The notes under the pieces are model-generated. The model saw only the letters and a list, made by a program, of their open reading frames with translations. It was not told the origin of the DNA and ran no database searches. This document shows, piece by piece, positions 16,949 through 25,214 of a stretch of DNA of 64,000 nucleotides (its first letter is position 1; every line of letters starts with the position of its first letter). The stretch covers positions 42,874 through 106,873 of the forward strand of contig CACZZZ010000014.1 in NCBI GenBank assembly GCA_902785825.1, read 5' to 3'. The position numbers were made by a program, and so were the translations under genes. Origin of the DNA: an uncultured Bacteroidia bacterium (lineage in GTDB: Bacteria > Bacteroidota > Bacteroidia > Bacteroidales > UBA932).

Positions 16949-17575
16949 TTACTTTTTCTTCACCGGGGCTATCATCATAGTCATCCTCTTTCCCTCGAGA
17001 GACGGCATATTCTCAGCCCTTCCGAACTCCTCAAGCTCAACCGCGAACCTCAGGAGCTGCTTCTCACCCTGGTCAGCGAACATGATCGAGCGTCCCCTGA
17101 AGAAGATCGTGGCCTTTACCTTTGAGCCTTCTTCCAGGAACTCCCGGGCGTGCTTGAGTTTGAACTGGAAATCGTGCTCATCGGTGTTTGGACCGAAACG
17201 GATCTCCTTGATAGTGACTTTGGAAGCGTTCTGCTTCATCTCCTTGGCTTTCTTTCTCTGCTGGTAGAGATATTTCTGATAGTCAAGGATTTTGCACACA
17301 GGCGGGTCAGCCTTGGCGCTGATCTCGACCAGGTCAAGCTCCTGCTCGTCGGCCATCGCCAGAGCCTTGGATATAGGATAAATGCCTGGCTCGGCGATAT
17401 TGTCGCCGACAAGACGGACCTGAGAAGCGGTGATCTCCTCATTAATGTTCAGCTCATCCTCCGCTTTCTGGCGGACGAATGAACGCTGGCCACGAACCCC
17501 GGCTGCGGGCTTCGGACCGGAAGGCTTAAATCCGGTCGCTGGTCTTGAACCTCCGTAACGTTTCTTGTAAGGCAT
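16949..17575 (-). CDS. infC: translation initiation factor IF-3
   Basis: Binds 30S subunits, keeps them free of 50S and checks the initiation codon. 208 residues: a basic lineage-specific N-terminal tail (about 1-40), the N domain (LNINEEITASQVRLVGDN), the linker helix and the C domain (TIKEIRFGPNTDEHDFQFKLKHA, KATIFFRGRSI). It starts with ATG at 17575; the rare AUU start used for autoregulation in enterobacteria is not seen. It lies 52 bases after thrS. Confidence 0.96.
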   Translation of the reverse strand: MPYKKRYGGSRPATGFKPSGPKPAAGVRGQRSFVRQKAEDELNINEEITASQVRLVGDNIAEPGIYPISKALAMADEQELDLVEISAKADPPVCKILDYQKYLYQQRKKAKEMKQNASKVTIKEIRFGPNTDEHDFQFKLKHAREFLEEGSKVKATIFFRGRSIMFADQGEKQLLRFAVELEEFGRAENMPSLEGKRMTMMIAPVKKK

Positions 17576-17627
17576 TCTGTTTTTTTAATTAAACTCTTAA
17601 AATCTCCTATAATTAAATCCAACAACT

Positions 17628-19586
17628 TCAAGCGAGCTCCGAGGCCATCTGAGCCTTCAGCCACTCGACAAACTCTTCCACTTTCATGACACCGGCGTCG
17701 GCGCCCTCTTTCCTGACAGAAACCGTACCCTGCTCAACTTCCTTCTCTCCCACGATGGCCAAAACAGGCACCCTGAGCAACGAGATCTCGCGGATTCTCT
17801 TTCCAAGAGTCTCGTTTCTGTCATCTATAGAGGCGCGAATATCGGAATTATTCAGCAATCCGCAAACTTTTTTAGCGAAATCTGAATACTTCTCACTGAT
17901 AGGCAGTACTTTAACCTGATCAGGGCTGAGCCACAGAGGAAGGTGTCCGCCGGTGTGCTCGAGGAGCACGGCGGTGAACCTCTCGATGGAGCCGAAAGGA
18001 GCCCTGTGAATCATCACGGGACGCTGCTTGCTGCCGTCAGCGGCGGTATATTCAAGCTGGAACCTCTCAGGAAGGTTATAGTCCACCTGGATGGTACCGA
18101 GCTGCCACTTCCTTCCGATGGCGTCCTTGACCATGAAGTCAAGCTTCGGGCCGTAGAAAGCGGCCTCGCCATATTCCACGACTGTCTTGAGCCCCATCTC
18201 GGCGGCCGCCTCGATGATAGCGTTCTCCGCCTTCGCCCAATTCTCGTCGGAACCGATGTACTTTGTCTTGTTGTTCGGATCCCTCAGGGACACCTGGGCG
18301 GTGTATTTGTCAAACTTGAAAATCTTGAAAACGTATAGGATAAGCTCGATTACCTTCTCGAACTCGCCCTTGAGCTGATCGGGAGTGACGAACATGTGGG
18401 CATCGTCCTGGGTGAAGGAACGGACACGGGTAAGTCCGTGGAGCTCACCGCTCTGCTCGTAACGATAGACAGTACCGAACTCAGCCATCCTCAGGGGCAG
18501 ATCCCTGTAGGAACGGGGAGACGAACGGAAAATCTCACAGTGGTGAGGGCAGTTCATGGGCTTGAGCATGTACTCCTCTCCCTCCTGGGGTGTGTGGATC
18601 GGCTGGAAGGAATCCTTGCCGTACTTGGCGTAGTGGCCAGAGGTGACGTACAGGTCCTTGCTTCCGATGTGAGGAGTCACGACAGGAAGGTAGCCATATT
18701 CATTCTGCTTGCGGCGAAGGAATTTCTCAAGCTCGAACCTCATCACGGAACCTCTTGGAAGCCAAAGGGGAAGACCCATGCCGACACGGTTTGAGAAAGT
18801 GAAAAGCTCCATCTCCTTGCCGAGTTTGCGGTGATCCCTCTTCTTCGCCTCCTCAAGAACCACGAGGTACTCGTCCAGCATGGACTTCTTGGGGAAGGTG
18901 ATGCCGTAGATACGAGTCAGCTGCCCGCGAGTCTCGTCGCCACGCCAATAGGCGCCGGCAAGAGCGGTCAGCTTGACAGCCTTGATGACCTCGGTATTGC
19001 GCAGGTGAGGTCCTCTGCACAAATCAGTGAAATGGCCATTGGTGTAATATGTGATGGTACCGTCCTCAAGCTCACTGATGAGCTCGCACTTGTACTGGTC
19101 TCCCTTTTCCTCGAAATGCTTGAGAGCCTCGGCCTTGGGCACGGCGATCCTGGTATAGTCCTGCTTCTCGCGGGCCAGTTCCAGCATTCTTTTCTCGATC
19201 TTGGGAAAATCGGCGTCGGTGAGCTGGTTGCCACCTAGATCCACATCGTAGTAGAATCCGTTCTCGATGGCAGGTCCAATACCGAACTTGACTCCCGGAT
19301 ACAAATCCTCGAGAGCCTCGGCCATCAAGTGTGAGGAGGAGTGCCAAAACACCCTCTTCGCCTCATCATCCTCCCATTTAAGGAGAGTTATGGAGCAATC
19401 CTCTTCGATAGGGCGGTTAAGGTCGATGGTCTGTCCCTTGCCGATCGTCGTGTCTCCGGCGGGCTTGACAGCCACAGCCAAAACCTCCTCGGCAAGCCTG
19501 GGGCTTATACCCCTGGCGATCTCGTAACCAGTCACTCCACTCTCGTACGCCCTGACGCTGCCGTCAGGAAATGTGATGTTGATCAT
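17628..19586 (-). CDS. thrS: threonyl-tRNA synthetase
   Basis: Class II synthetase charging and editing tRNA-Thr. 652 residues: TGS domain (1-62), editing domain with the zinc/editing motif [11 protein letters not shown] (about 81-91), catalytic core with [22 protein letters not shown] (catalytic zinc cysteine) and [11 protein letters not shown], and the anticodon-binding domain ([12 protein letters not shown] onwards). The family length is normal. It heads thrS-infC-rpmI-rplT-lepB. Confidence 0.97.
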   Translation of the reverse strand: MINITFPDGSVRAYESGVTGYEIARGISPRLAEEVLAVAVKPAGDTTIGKGQTIDLNRPIEEDCSITLLKWEDDEAKRVFWHSSSHLMAEALEDLYPGVKFGIGPAIENGFYYDVDLGGNQLTDADFPKIEKRMLELAREKQDYTRIAVPKAEALKHFEEKGDQYKCELISELEDGTITYYTNGHFTDLCRGPHLRNTEVIKAVKLTALAGAYWRGDETRGQLTRIYGITFPKKSMLDEYLVVLEEAKKRDHRKLGKEMELFTFSNRVGMGLPLWLPRGSVMRFELEKFLRRKQNEYGYLPVVTPHIGSKDLYVTSGHYAKYGKDSFQPIHTPQEGEEYMLKPMNCPHHCEIFRSSPRSYRDLPLRMAEFGTVYRYEQSGELHGLTRVRSFTQDDAHMFVTPDQLKGEFEKVIELILYVFKIFKFDKYTAQVSLRDPNNKTKYIGSDENWAKAENAIIEAAAEMGLKTVVEYGEAAFYGPKLDFMVKDAIGRKWQLGTIQVDYNLPERFQLEYTAADGSKQRPVMIHRAPFGSIERFTAVLLEHTGGHLPLWLSPDQVKVLPISEKYSDFAKKVCGLLNNSDIRASIDDRNETLGKRIREISLLRVPVLAIVGEKEVEQGTVSVRKEGADAGVMKVEEFVEWLKAQMASELA

Positions 19587-19610
19587 AATCCTTAATTATT
19601 AGACAGTCTG

Positions 19611-19618
19611 CAAAGATA
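19611..19618 (-). promoter_or_regulatory. thrS -7 box
   Basis: TATCTTTG (complement of 19611-19618) lies 24 bases upstream of the thrS start and is divergent from the next promoter. Confidence 0.6.
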
Positions 19619-19631
19619 ACAATTATTTTGC

Positions 19632-19639
19632 TATTTTTG
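19632..19639 (+). promoter_or_regulatory. -7 box of the DUF4199-glycosyltransferase pair
   Basis: TATTTTTG at 19632-19639 fits TAnnTTTG, 23 bases before the ATG at 19663. Confidence 0.55.
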
Positions 19640-19662
19640 CACATCTTACATAGTTAACGGGC

Positions 19663-20220
19663 ATGAAGAAAGAATACTCAACAGGTGAGTCTTGGAACAG
19701 CGCGGCCATAGCAGGTCTTGTTATGGCCCTTCTGACAATCGCCGCCGAGCTGGTGGCATCCCTTTGCGGAAAGGTTAATGGCGTCGCCGGAGGTTTCCTA
19801 GCGTTCCTGGCATGGGCCGGGAAACTTGTGGCCTGCGCCATGATGTTCAGGTATCTTATGAGGAAATTCCATTCCTCGTTTTCCGGGGTTGACTATCCGG
19901 CCATGCAAAGATACGGCCTGAAACTGGCCCTGTTCTCTTCGCTGGTCGTGGCGGCATATTCCCTGGTGAACATCCTGGTAATCAATCCGGGAACCATCGA
20001 CGAGATCACCGAGGTCTTCCGCACGAGCTACTCCTCCATAATGGACTCCAACTCTGAGGCCGCACTCGAGAAAATGATGCCCAAGATGCCTATTTACATG
20101 GGCATCGGCACTTGTATCTACTGTTTCCTTTGGGGATGGCTGTACTCCACCATCTTCGCGAGGTCAATCGCCCCCAACGATCCTTTTTCCGATACTGAAG
20201 ACACCATCGACAACCAATAA
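19663..20220 (+). CDS. DUF4199 family membrane protein
   Basis: 185 residues with four hydrophobic segments (about 15-35, 42-65, 86-108, 145-168), the topology of DUF4199, an inner-membrane family of Bacteroidota. It lies three bases before a polyprenyl-phosphate glycosyltransferase. This pairing is common in the phylum and suggests a joint role in lipid-linked sugar metabolism or envelope modification. Function unknown. Confidence 0.8.
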   Translation: MKKEYSTGESWNSAAIAGLVMALLTIAAELVASLCGKVNGVAGGFLAFLAWAGKLVACAMMFRYLMRKFHSSFSGVDYPAMQRYGLKLALFSSLVVAAYSLVNILVINPGTIDEITEVFRTSYSSIMDSNSEAALEKMMPKMPIYMGIGTCIYCFLWGWLYSTIFARSIAPNDPFSDTEDTIDNQ

Positions 20221-20222
20221 TC

Positions 20223-21188
20223 ATGGAATACTCAAGAGACCTCTCCATAATCATTCCCCTCTTCAATGAGGAAGAGTCCCTGGGCGAGCTCCTTGCCTGG
20301 ATAAGAAGTGTGATGAACGCCAATGCTTTTGACTACGAGGTAATATTCGTGGACGACGGCAGCACAGACGGATCCTGGGCCAAGATCAAGGAACTCTCTG
20401 AAGGAGACGACCGCGTCAAGGGCATATCCTTCCGCCGCAATTACGGGAAGTCAGCAGCCTTGTACCATGGATTCGCCAAGGCCGCAGGCAGGGTTGTGGT
20501 CACGATGGACGCCGATCTTCAGGACTCCCCCGAGGAGATCCCCGAGATGTACAAGATGGTGGTCGAGGACGGATACGACGTGGTGTCAGGCTGGAAGCAG
20601 CACCGGCAGGACAATAAATTGACTAAGAACCTGCCCTCCAAACTCTATAACGCGACCGCCCGCTGGATCACTGGCATCAAGCTGCACGACATGAACTGCG
20701 GCCTCAAAGCTTACAAGAACGAGGTCGTGAAGAATATAGAGGTGTATGGGGAGATGCACAGGTATATCCCCTATCTGGCCAAGAACGCCGGATTCGACAA
20801 GATCACCGAGAAGCCGGTCCACCACCAGAAAAGGAAGTTCGGCAAGAGCAAGTTCGGGATGGAGAGATTCGTCAACGGATTCCTCGATCTCCTGTCGCTG
20901 TGGTTCCTGAGCGTTTTCGGGAAGAAACCTATGCACTTCTTCGGGTTCTCCGGCCTGCTGATGTTCCTCGTGGGATTCGCCATGACCATTTGGATCATAA
21001 TAGCGAAACTCATCCACCAGGCCAACGGGATCAAGTACAGGGCGGTGACTGACCAGCCCCTGTTCTATCTGGCCTTGCTGGCCGTAATGCTCGGAGTCGT
21101 GCTCTTCCTCGCCGGCTTCATTTGTGAGATGATTTCCCGCAACTCCCAGGAAAGGAACCAGTATAATGTGAAAGAGACCCTGGACTAA
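20223..21188 (+). CDS. family 2 glycosyltransferase, GtrB/DPM-like membrane enzyme
   Basis: Probably transfers a sugar from a nucleotide to a polyprenyl-phosphate carrier at the cytoplasmic face of the inner membrane. GT-A motifs: IIPLFNEEESL (9-19), VDDGSTDGSW (43-52), the DADLQDSPEEIP metal-binding DXD region (96-107), and MNCGLKAYKNEV near 160. Two transmembrane helices at about 235-262 and 277-305 place it in the DPM1/GtrB/ArnC-like group. 321 residues is the usual length. Co-transcribed with the DUF4199 gene. Confidence 0.88.
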   Translation: MEYSRDLSIIIPLFNEEESLGELLAWIRSVMNANAFDYEVIFVDDGSTDGSWAKIKELSEGDDRVKGISFRRNYGKSAALYHGFAKAAGRVVVTMDADLQDSPEEIPEMYKMVVEDGYDVVSGWKQHRQDNKLTKNLPSKLYNATARWITGIKLHDMNCGLKAYKNEVVKNIEVYGEMHRYIPYLAKNAGFDKITEKPVHHQKRKFGKSKFGMERFVNGFLDLLSLWFLSVFGKKPMHFFGFSGLLMFLVGFAMTIWIIIAKLIHQANGIKYRAVTDQPLFYLALLAVMLGVVLFLAGFICEMISRNSQERNQYNVKETLD

Positions 21189-21391
21189 TCCAGAGTCTCC
21201 GCGTCTTTTTCCTCAAGAGTCTCTTCCTCTTCTGAAGGCGTTTGTGGATCTTCCGGTACCACGTTTTGCAATTGCGTCTGGTTCCTGGGAACGTCCACTT
21301 CCGGGATTGGCGTGCCATAACAAGCTTGGAAGATAAAAGCCGACGCCGTCAAAGACGCTCCCATCAAGAGCTTAAGAAGGAACTTTCTCAT
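21185..21391 (-). CDS. small lipoprotein with CYGTP mature N-terminus
   Basis: 68 residues: MRKFLLKLLMGASLTASAF, then IFQACYGTPIPEVDVP, and an acidic tail (EDPQTPSEEEETLEEKDAETLD). The lipobox FQAC puts Cys24 first in the mature protein, leaving a 45-residue acidic exported peptide. The CYGTP opening recalls the small lipoproteins of the Bacteroidota rSAM/lipoprotein systems, but no dedicated radical SAM gene is adjacent, so this is tentative. ATG at 21391 chosen because the signal peptide starts there. Convergent with the glycosyltransferase, overlapping its stop by four bases. Confidence 0.7.
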   Translation of the reverse strand: MRKFLLKLLMGASLTASAFIFQACYGTPIPEVDVPRNQTQLQNVVPEDPQTPSEEEETLEEKDAETLD

Positions 21392-21485
21392 AATACTATG
21401 ATCAATTACTGTTCGTAAATATAGGATAAAATTCGGAAAAAAGGGAAAAATTGGTTTTATTTGACGTCCAAAAACGGAATTAACA

Positions 21486-23603
21486 ATGAAAGTCCTCAAG
21501 TTCGGAGCCGGTCTGTTCGCCGAAGAAGGTAACATCGAAAAAATAAAAGAAGTTGTGGAATCCACTGAAGGAGACGCTATCATTGTCGTGCCTCAGGAGT
21601 TCCAGAAGAAGCTTCAGTCCTTGGTCAGAGGGGCAATGTGCGCCAATCCCCAGACTTGCCTGGCTGGTAACCCCGAGATCCTGATGCCTCACGGCGGGAA
21701 GTTCATCGTCCCCGGGATAATCCCGGACGGTTTCGCGGCGAGTGAGCTCACTGACCTCCAAGTCGGTGCCTCCGATTATCTCGCCAGCCTGATCGCGGCT
21801 TCGAATGATGCCGAGCGCCTTGAGATATGGACCGACAAGGACGGATTCATGACAGCCAATCCATCCGCAGTCAAGACAGCCTACCTCATCAAGGAAATGA
21901 GCTACCGGGAGGCAATGGAGCTCTGCAACTTCGGGGTGGGTCTCATCTATCCCCCCGCCCTCTTCCCCGTCAACTCCAAGGGAATCCCCACAGTGGTGAA
22001 GAATCTCTTCAATCCCTCCGGGAGCGGCACCACCATCCTGAAAGCCAGTGTGAGCGGAGAGAAGGCGATCAGGGGCGTATCCTCCATCGATAATGTCAGC
22101 CTCATCACCCTGTCCGGAACCTCAATGGCCGGAGTTGTCGGCGTCAACTGCAGGATATTCACCGCATTGGCTCTTGAGAGAATCAGCGCTTTCCTCGTCT
22201 GCCAGTCGGCTTCTGAGACGGGAATATCAATCGGCGTCAGCTCAAAGGACGCTTCCAGAGCCAAGAGTGTCCTGGATTGGACCTTCGCCCGGGAGATTGA
22301 CAACGGTTCACTCTCCCCTGTCAAAGTCAAAGACGGTCTTGCGGCTGTCTCGGTTATAGGAGACAACATGAGAAACACCCCGGGAATCGCCGGACAGCTT
22401 TTCGCGACTCTCGGCAGGAGTGGAATCAGTGTCAGCGCTTTCGCCCAGGACGCTTCCGAGTCCAATATCTCCTTCATCGTGGACAGGGAGCAACTCCGCA
22501 AGTCGCTCAACGTGATTCACGACAGTTTCTTCCTGTCTGAATATCAGGAGTTGAACATATTCCTTTGCGGTGTCGGGACGGTCGGCGGAAGGCTTATCTC
22601 CCAGATCCAGGGCCAGAGGCAGAAACTCATGGACGAGCACAACCTGAAAATCAACGTGGTCGGAATCGCGAGGAGCGTAAAGGGAATATTCAACCGTGAC
22701 GGGCTGGATCTTGACCATTGGAAAGAACAGCTCGAGAATGGAGAGGAACTCACCACCGCGAAGCTACGTGACGAGGTGATCGGAATGAATATTTTCAACT
22801 CCGTGTTCGTGGACTGCACGGCCAACTCGGAGATAGCGTCCCTCTATGAGGAGTTCCTGGGCAGGGGTATATCCGTGGTCGCGGCCAACAAGATCGCCGC
22901 TTCCTCTGATTACTCCAACTACAAGAGATTGAAAGAGATCTCCAGGATGAGAGGGGTCAAATACCTTTTCGAGACGAATGTGGGCGCCGGTCTTCCCATC
23001 ATCGGGACCATCAACGACCTGCGCAACAGCGGCGACCGGATCCTCAAGATGGAGGCTGTCGTCAGCGGCACATTAAACTTCATATTCAACACTATATCTG
23101 AGGATGTGCCGTTCAGCCAGACTGTCAGGATGGCGAAGGAGCAAGGATTCTCAGAGCCTGATCCCAGGGTTGACCTTTCCGGCACCGATGTGATCCGCAA
23201 GCTGGTCATCCTATCCAGGGAGGCAGGGTACGAGGTCAATATGGAAGATGTGGAGGCCAACCTGTTCATTCCCAAGTCTTTCTTCGATTGCAGCCTCGAA
23301 GAGTTCTGGGCTAAACTTCCTCAGCTCGACGAGAAATTCGAAGTCGAGAGAAAGAGGCTTCAGGCCGAGGGCAAGAGGTGGAGATTCGTGGCCGTGAACG
23401 ACCGCGGCAAGTGTTCCATCTCCCTCAGGGAGGTGCCTATGCAGCACTCATTCTACGTCCTGGACGGTTCCAACAACATCATACTCCTCACCACAGAGCG
23501 CTACAATAAACACCCGATGCTCATCCAGGGCTACGGCGCCGGGGCGGACGTTACAGCCGCCGGCGTGTTCGCCGACATAATGAGCATCGCGAATATCAGA
23601 TAA
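21486..23603 (+). CDS. thrA: ThrA-type protein: degenerate aspartokinase domain fused to homoserine dehydrogenase
   Basis: 705 residues against about 810 for Bacteroidota ThrA. Homoserine dehydrogenase (about 355-705) looks intact: NAD(P)-binding LCGVGTVGGRL (about 359-369), VAANKIAAS, ETNVGAGLPIIGTINDL, VSGTLNFIFNTI and GYGAGADVTAAGVFADI. Two ACT domains (about 205-345) contain DNMRNTPGIAGQLFATL. The N-terminal aspartokinase domain is shortened by about 100 residues: it begins MKVLKFGAGLFAEEG in place of the KFGGTSVG motif, the middle of the kinase fold is missing and GRGGSDYTA reads LQVGASDYLA. The LEIWTDKDGFMTANP and MELCNFGVGLIYPPALFPV segments remain. Kinase activity is therefore doubtful, and the protein may be a homoserine dehydrogenase with a regulatory remnant. 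No thrB or thrC follows. Confidence 0.9.
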   Translation: MKVLKFGAGLFAEEGNIEKIKEVVESTEGDAIIVVPQEFQKKLQSLVRGAMCANPQTCLAGNPEILMPHGGKFIVPGIIPDGFAASELTDLQVGASDYLASLIAASNDAERLEIWTDKDGFMTANPSAVKTAYLIKEMSYREAMELCNFGVGLIYPPALFPVNSKGIPTVVKNLFNPSGSGTTILKASVSGEKAIRGVSSIDNVSLITLSGTSMAGVVGVNCRIFTALALERISAFLVCQSASETGISIGVSSKDASRAKSVLDWTFAREIDNGSLSPVKVKDGLAAVSVIGDNMRNTPGIAGQLFATLGRSGISVSAFAQDASESNISFIVDREQLRKSLNVIHDSFFLSEYQELNIFLCGVGTVGGRLISQIQGQRQKLMDEHNLKINVVGIARSVKGIFNRDGLDLDHWKEQLENGEELTTAKLRDEVIGMNIFNSVFVDCTANSEIASLYEEFLGRGISVVAANKIAASSDYSNYKRLKEISRMRGVKYLFETNVGAGLPIIGTINDLRNSGDRILKMEAVVSGTLNFIFNTISEDVPFSQTVRMAKEQGFSEPDPRVDLSGTDVIRKLVILSREAGYEVNMEDVEANLFIPKSFFDCSLEEFWAKLPQLDEKFEVERKRLQAEGKRWRFVAVNDRGKCSISLREVPMQHSFYVLDGSNNIILLTTERYNKHPMLIQGYGAGADVTAAGVFADIMSIANIR

Positions 23604-23612
23604 AAAAGGCTC

Positions 23613-24284
23613 TTACTTGATGGCTTTCATCAAGGCCTCTTCCATGAGCTTATAGCCAGCCAGGTTCGGATGGACGGAATCACCTGAAAGATCGGTGCGG
23701 GTGTTGCCATTCTCATCCGCGAGAACCGTGGCGTAATCCACCACTTTGTAGTGCTTTGACTTTGCGTATGCCACGATCATGGAGTTCAGGCGGGCCACCT
23801 GCTCCTTGGTGTCCTTAATGGCTGGTCTCCAGCGTATGTAGGCGGAGGGGACGAGAGTGCAGAGAACCGGCTTGATCTTGTTGGCCTTGGCGATCTCGCA
23901 CATGGAGACGATATTGCCGAAGGTGTCTTCCAGGGAGATGTATCCGTTGTTGCGGGCAATGTCATTGATGCCGGCGAGGATGACAACGTACTTAGGATGA
24001 TGTTCGACGACGTCCTTACGGAAACGCACGACCATGTGGGAAGTCACCTGGCCGCTGATTCCGCGTCCGAGAAGGTTATTATTCTTGAAGAAATCCGGAT
24101 CCTGACTGAACCAACCGTCGGTGATCGAGTCGCCCATCAGGACGGCGAGAGGCCTGGTCGAAACCTCCGAATTGGCCTGGGCGTAGCGCTTGAAGTTTGC
24201 CCAATCATTATCAGGGAGATCCTGAGCGAGCGTCGTGAAGGCGCAAAGAAATGCGGCGAGGGCCGCGATGATCACTTTTCTCAT
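23613..24284 (-). CDS. secreted SGNH/GDSL hydrolase
   Basis: 223 residues with signal peptide MRKVIIAALAAFLCAFTTLA. Block I VLMGDSITDGW has nucleophile Ser53; block II GRGISGQVTSHM; block III VVILAGINDIARN has the oxyanion Asn; block V GDSVHPNLAGYKLM has the catalytic Asp and His. This is the family of esterases that often remove acetyl groups from sugars. Substrate not known; the nearby glycan cluster makes carbohydrate esterase a sensible guess. It is convergent with thrA. Confidence 0.88.
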   Translation of the reverse strand: MRKVIIAALAAFLCAFTTLAQDLPDNDWANFKRYAQANSEVSTRPLAVLMGDSITDGWFSQDPDFFKNNNLLGRGISGQVTSHMVVRFRKDVVEHHPKYVVILAGINDIARNNGYISLEDTFGNIVSMCEIAKANKIKPVLCTLVPSAYIRWRPAIKDTKEQVARLNSMIVAYAKSKHYKVVDYATVLADENGNTRTDLSGDSVHPNLAGYKLMEEALMKAIK

Positions 24285-24309
24285 AATAGTGTTATCAATT
24301 TAATAGTTT

Positions 24310-25146
24310 TCAATTCTTTCCGGTAAATATACGAATTAAATCATTCAGTTGTTCGGGAGTGTCGGCGATCGCGTCGGCGATTTCGAGATCCGCTCTCGGC
24401 CGGAACCCCCACGAGACAGCTATCGCCGGGATTCCGGCATTCCTCGCAGTCTTAATATCCGTAGCGGAGTCCCCCACCATCACGGCATTCACCGGCTCAT
24501 TCACTGGCTCATTCACCGGCTCATTCGCCGGCTCGCCACCAGACGAAGGAACCTGAGCCGGCTGCGCCACTGGCCAGCGGCCGTACTCAGCCGCAGCGGT
24601 CCCTGAGCGGAGTCGAAGGGCGCGAGAATGGACGCGGCCGCGGCCAGGTGGCGAGCCGGCCTCATTCAAGAAGTGGCATGCGGCAGCGATTGCGAGACGA
24701 ATGACTTCGGGATCGGGTTTGAGGGGCAGTCCCGGCGCGTTTCCGAGGATCTTGACAAACGGAATCCCAGGGAAAAAGCGTCGGATCAAGGTCTCTGTGC
24801 CCTCCTGAAACTTATTCGAAGCCACCGCAAGCGAAAAACCATCCGACGAAAGCTTCTCCAGCAGTTCCGGAATCCCCGGATATGGCCTGGAAAGCACGTC
24901 AATGTGAGCGGTGTAATATTCAACAAACCGCTTTAGAGACTCCTCAATGACATCCTCCGGAGATCCCTCGGGCAACGCCCTGGTCACGAGGTTCCTAATC
25001 CCGTGCCCCACCATATTCCTATACTCATCGACGGTATGCCCGGGATAACCACCCATGGACAAAGCGTGTTCCACAGCGGCCGCCAAATCCCTGATTGTGT
25101 CGATAAGGGTTCCGTCCAAGTCGAAAATGACCATCTTCACATCCAT
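24310..25146 (-). CDS. HAD phosphatase (phosphoglycolate phosphatase-like) with in-frame repeat insertion
   Basis: Motif I is DLDGT (Asp9, Asp11), motif II is VASNK near 108-112, motif III Lys143 (LKPDPEVI), and motif IV VGDSATDIKTARNAG (224-238). The cap domain sits after motif I, as in Gph/PgmB. The family has about 215-220 residues; this one has 278. The excess is a single block of about 57 residues (163-219) between motifs III and IV, of repetitive composition (SPPGRGRVHSRALRLRSG and EPVNEPVNEPVN) encoded by palindromic and tandem repeats at 24486-24660. The reading frame stays open. Whether the protein still folds is unknown. Confidence 0.85.
   Translation of the reverse strand: MDVKMVIFDLDGTLIDTIRDLAAAVEHALSMGGYPGHTVDEYRNMVGHGIRNLVTRALPEGSPEDVIEESLKRFVEYYTAHIDVLSRPYPGIPELLEKLSSDGFSLAVASNKFQEGTETLIRRFFPGIPFVKILGNAPGLPLKPDPEVIRLAIAAACHFLNEAGSPPGRGRVHSRALRLRSGTAAAEYGRWPVAQPAQVPSSGGEPANEPVNEPVNEPVNAVMVGDSATDIKTARNAGIPAIAVSWGFRPRADLEIADAIADTPEQLNDLIRIFTGKN
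24486..24533 (-). repeat. four 12-base tandem repeats
   Basis: On the plus strand, CATTCACCGGCT is repeated four times in a row with single changes (CATTCACTGGCT, CATTCGCCGGCT). On the coding strand they encode Glu-Pro-Val/Ala-Asn units inside the HAD phosphatase. Confidence 0.9.
24527..24660. repeat. palindromic (REP-like) element inside the HAD gene
   Basis: Perfect 14-base arms GCCGGCTCGCCACC (24527-24540) and GGTGGCGAGCCGGC (24647-24660) enclose about 106 bases. The interior has further self-complementary pieces, such as CCCTGAGCGGAGTCGAAGGG (24601-24620), a motif type common as dispersed repeats in Bacteroidota genomes (recalled, not searched). It interrupts the gene in frame. Confidence 0.75.
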
Positions 25147-25182
25147 ACTGAACGCGAAAATACAAAATCCGGATTATTTCGC

Positions 25183-25190
25183 TATATTTG
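25183..25190 (+). promoter_or_regulatory. -7 box of the GH106-like gene
   Basis: TATATTTG at 25183-25190, 24 bases before the ATG at 25215. Confidence 0.55.
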
Positions 25191-25214
25191 ATAACGCTAA
25201 AACCGGTTCCCAAA

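Noticed and set aside
24486..24533. Short regularly spaced repeats that could suggest CRISPR
   Set aside because: The 12-base units are contiguous without spacers, lie within a coding frame and there are no cas genes nearby.
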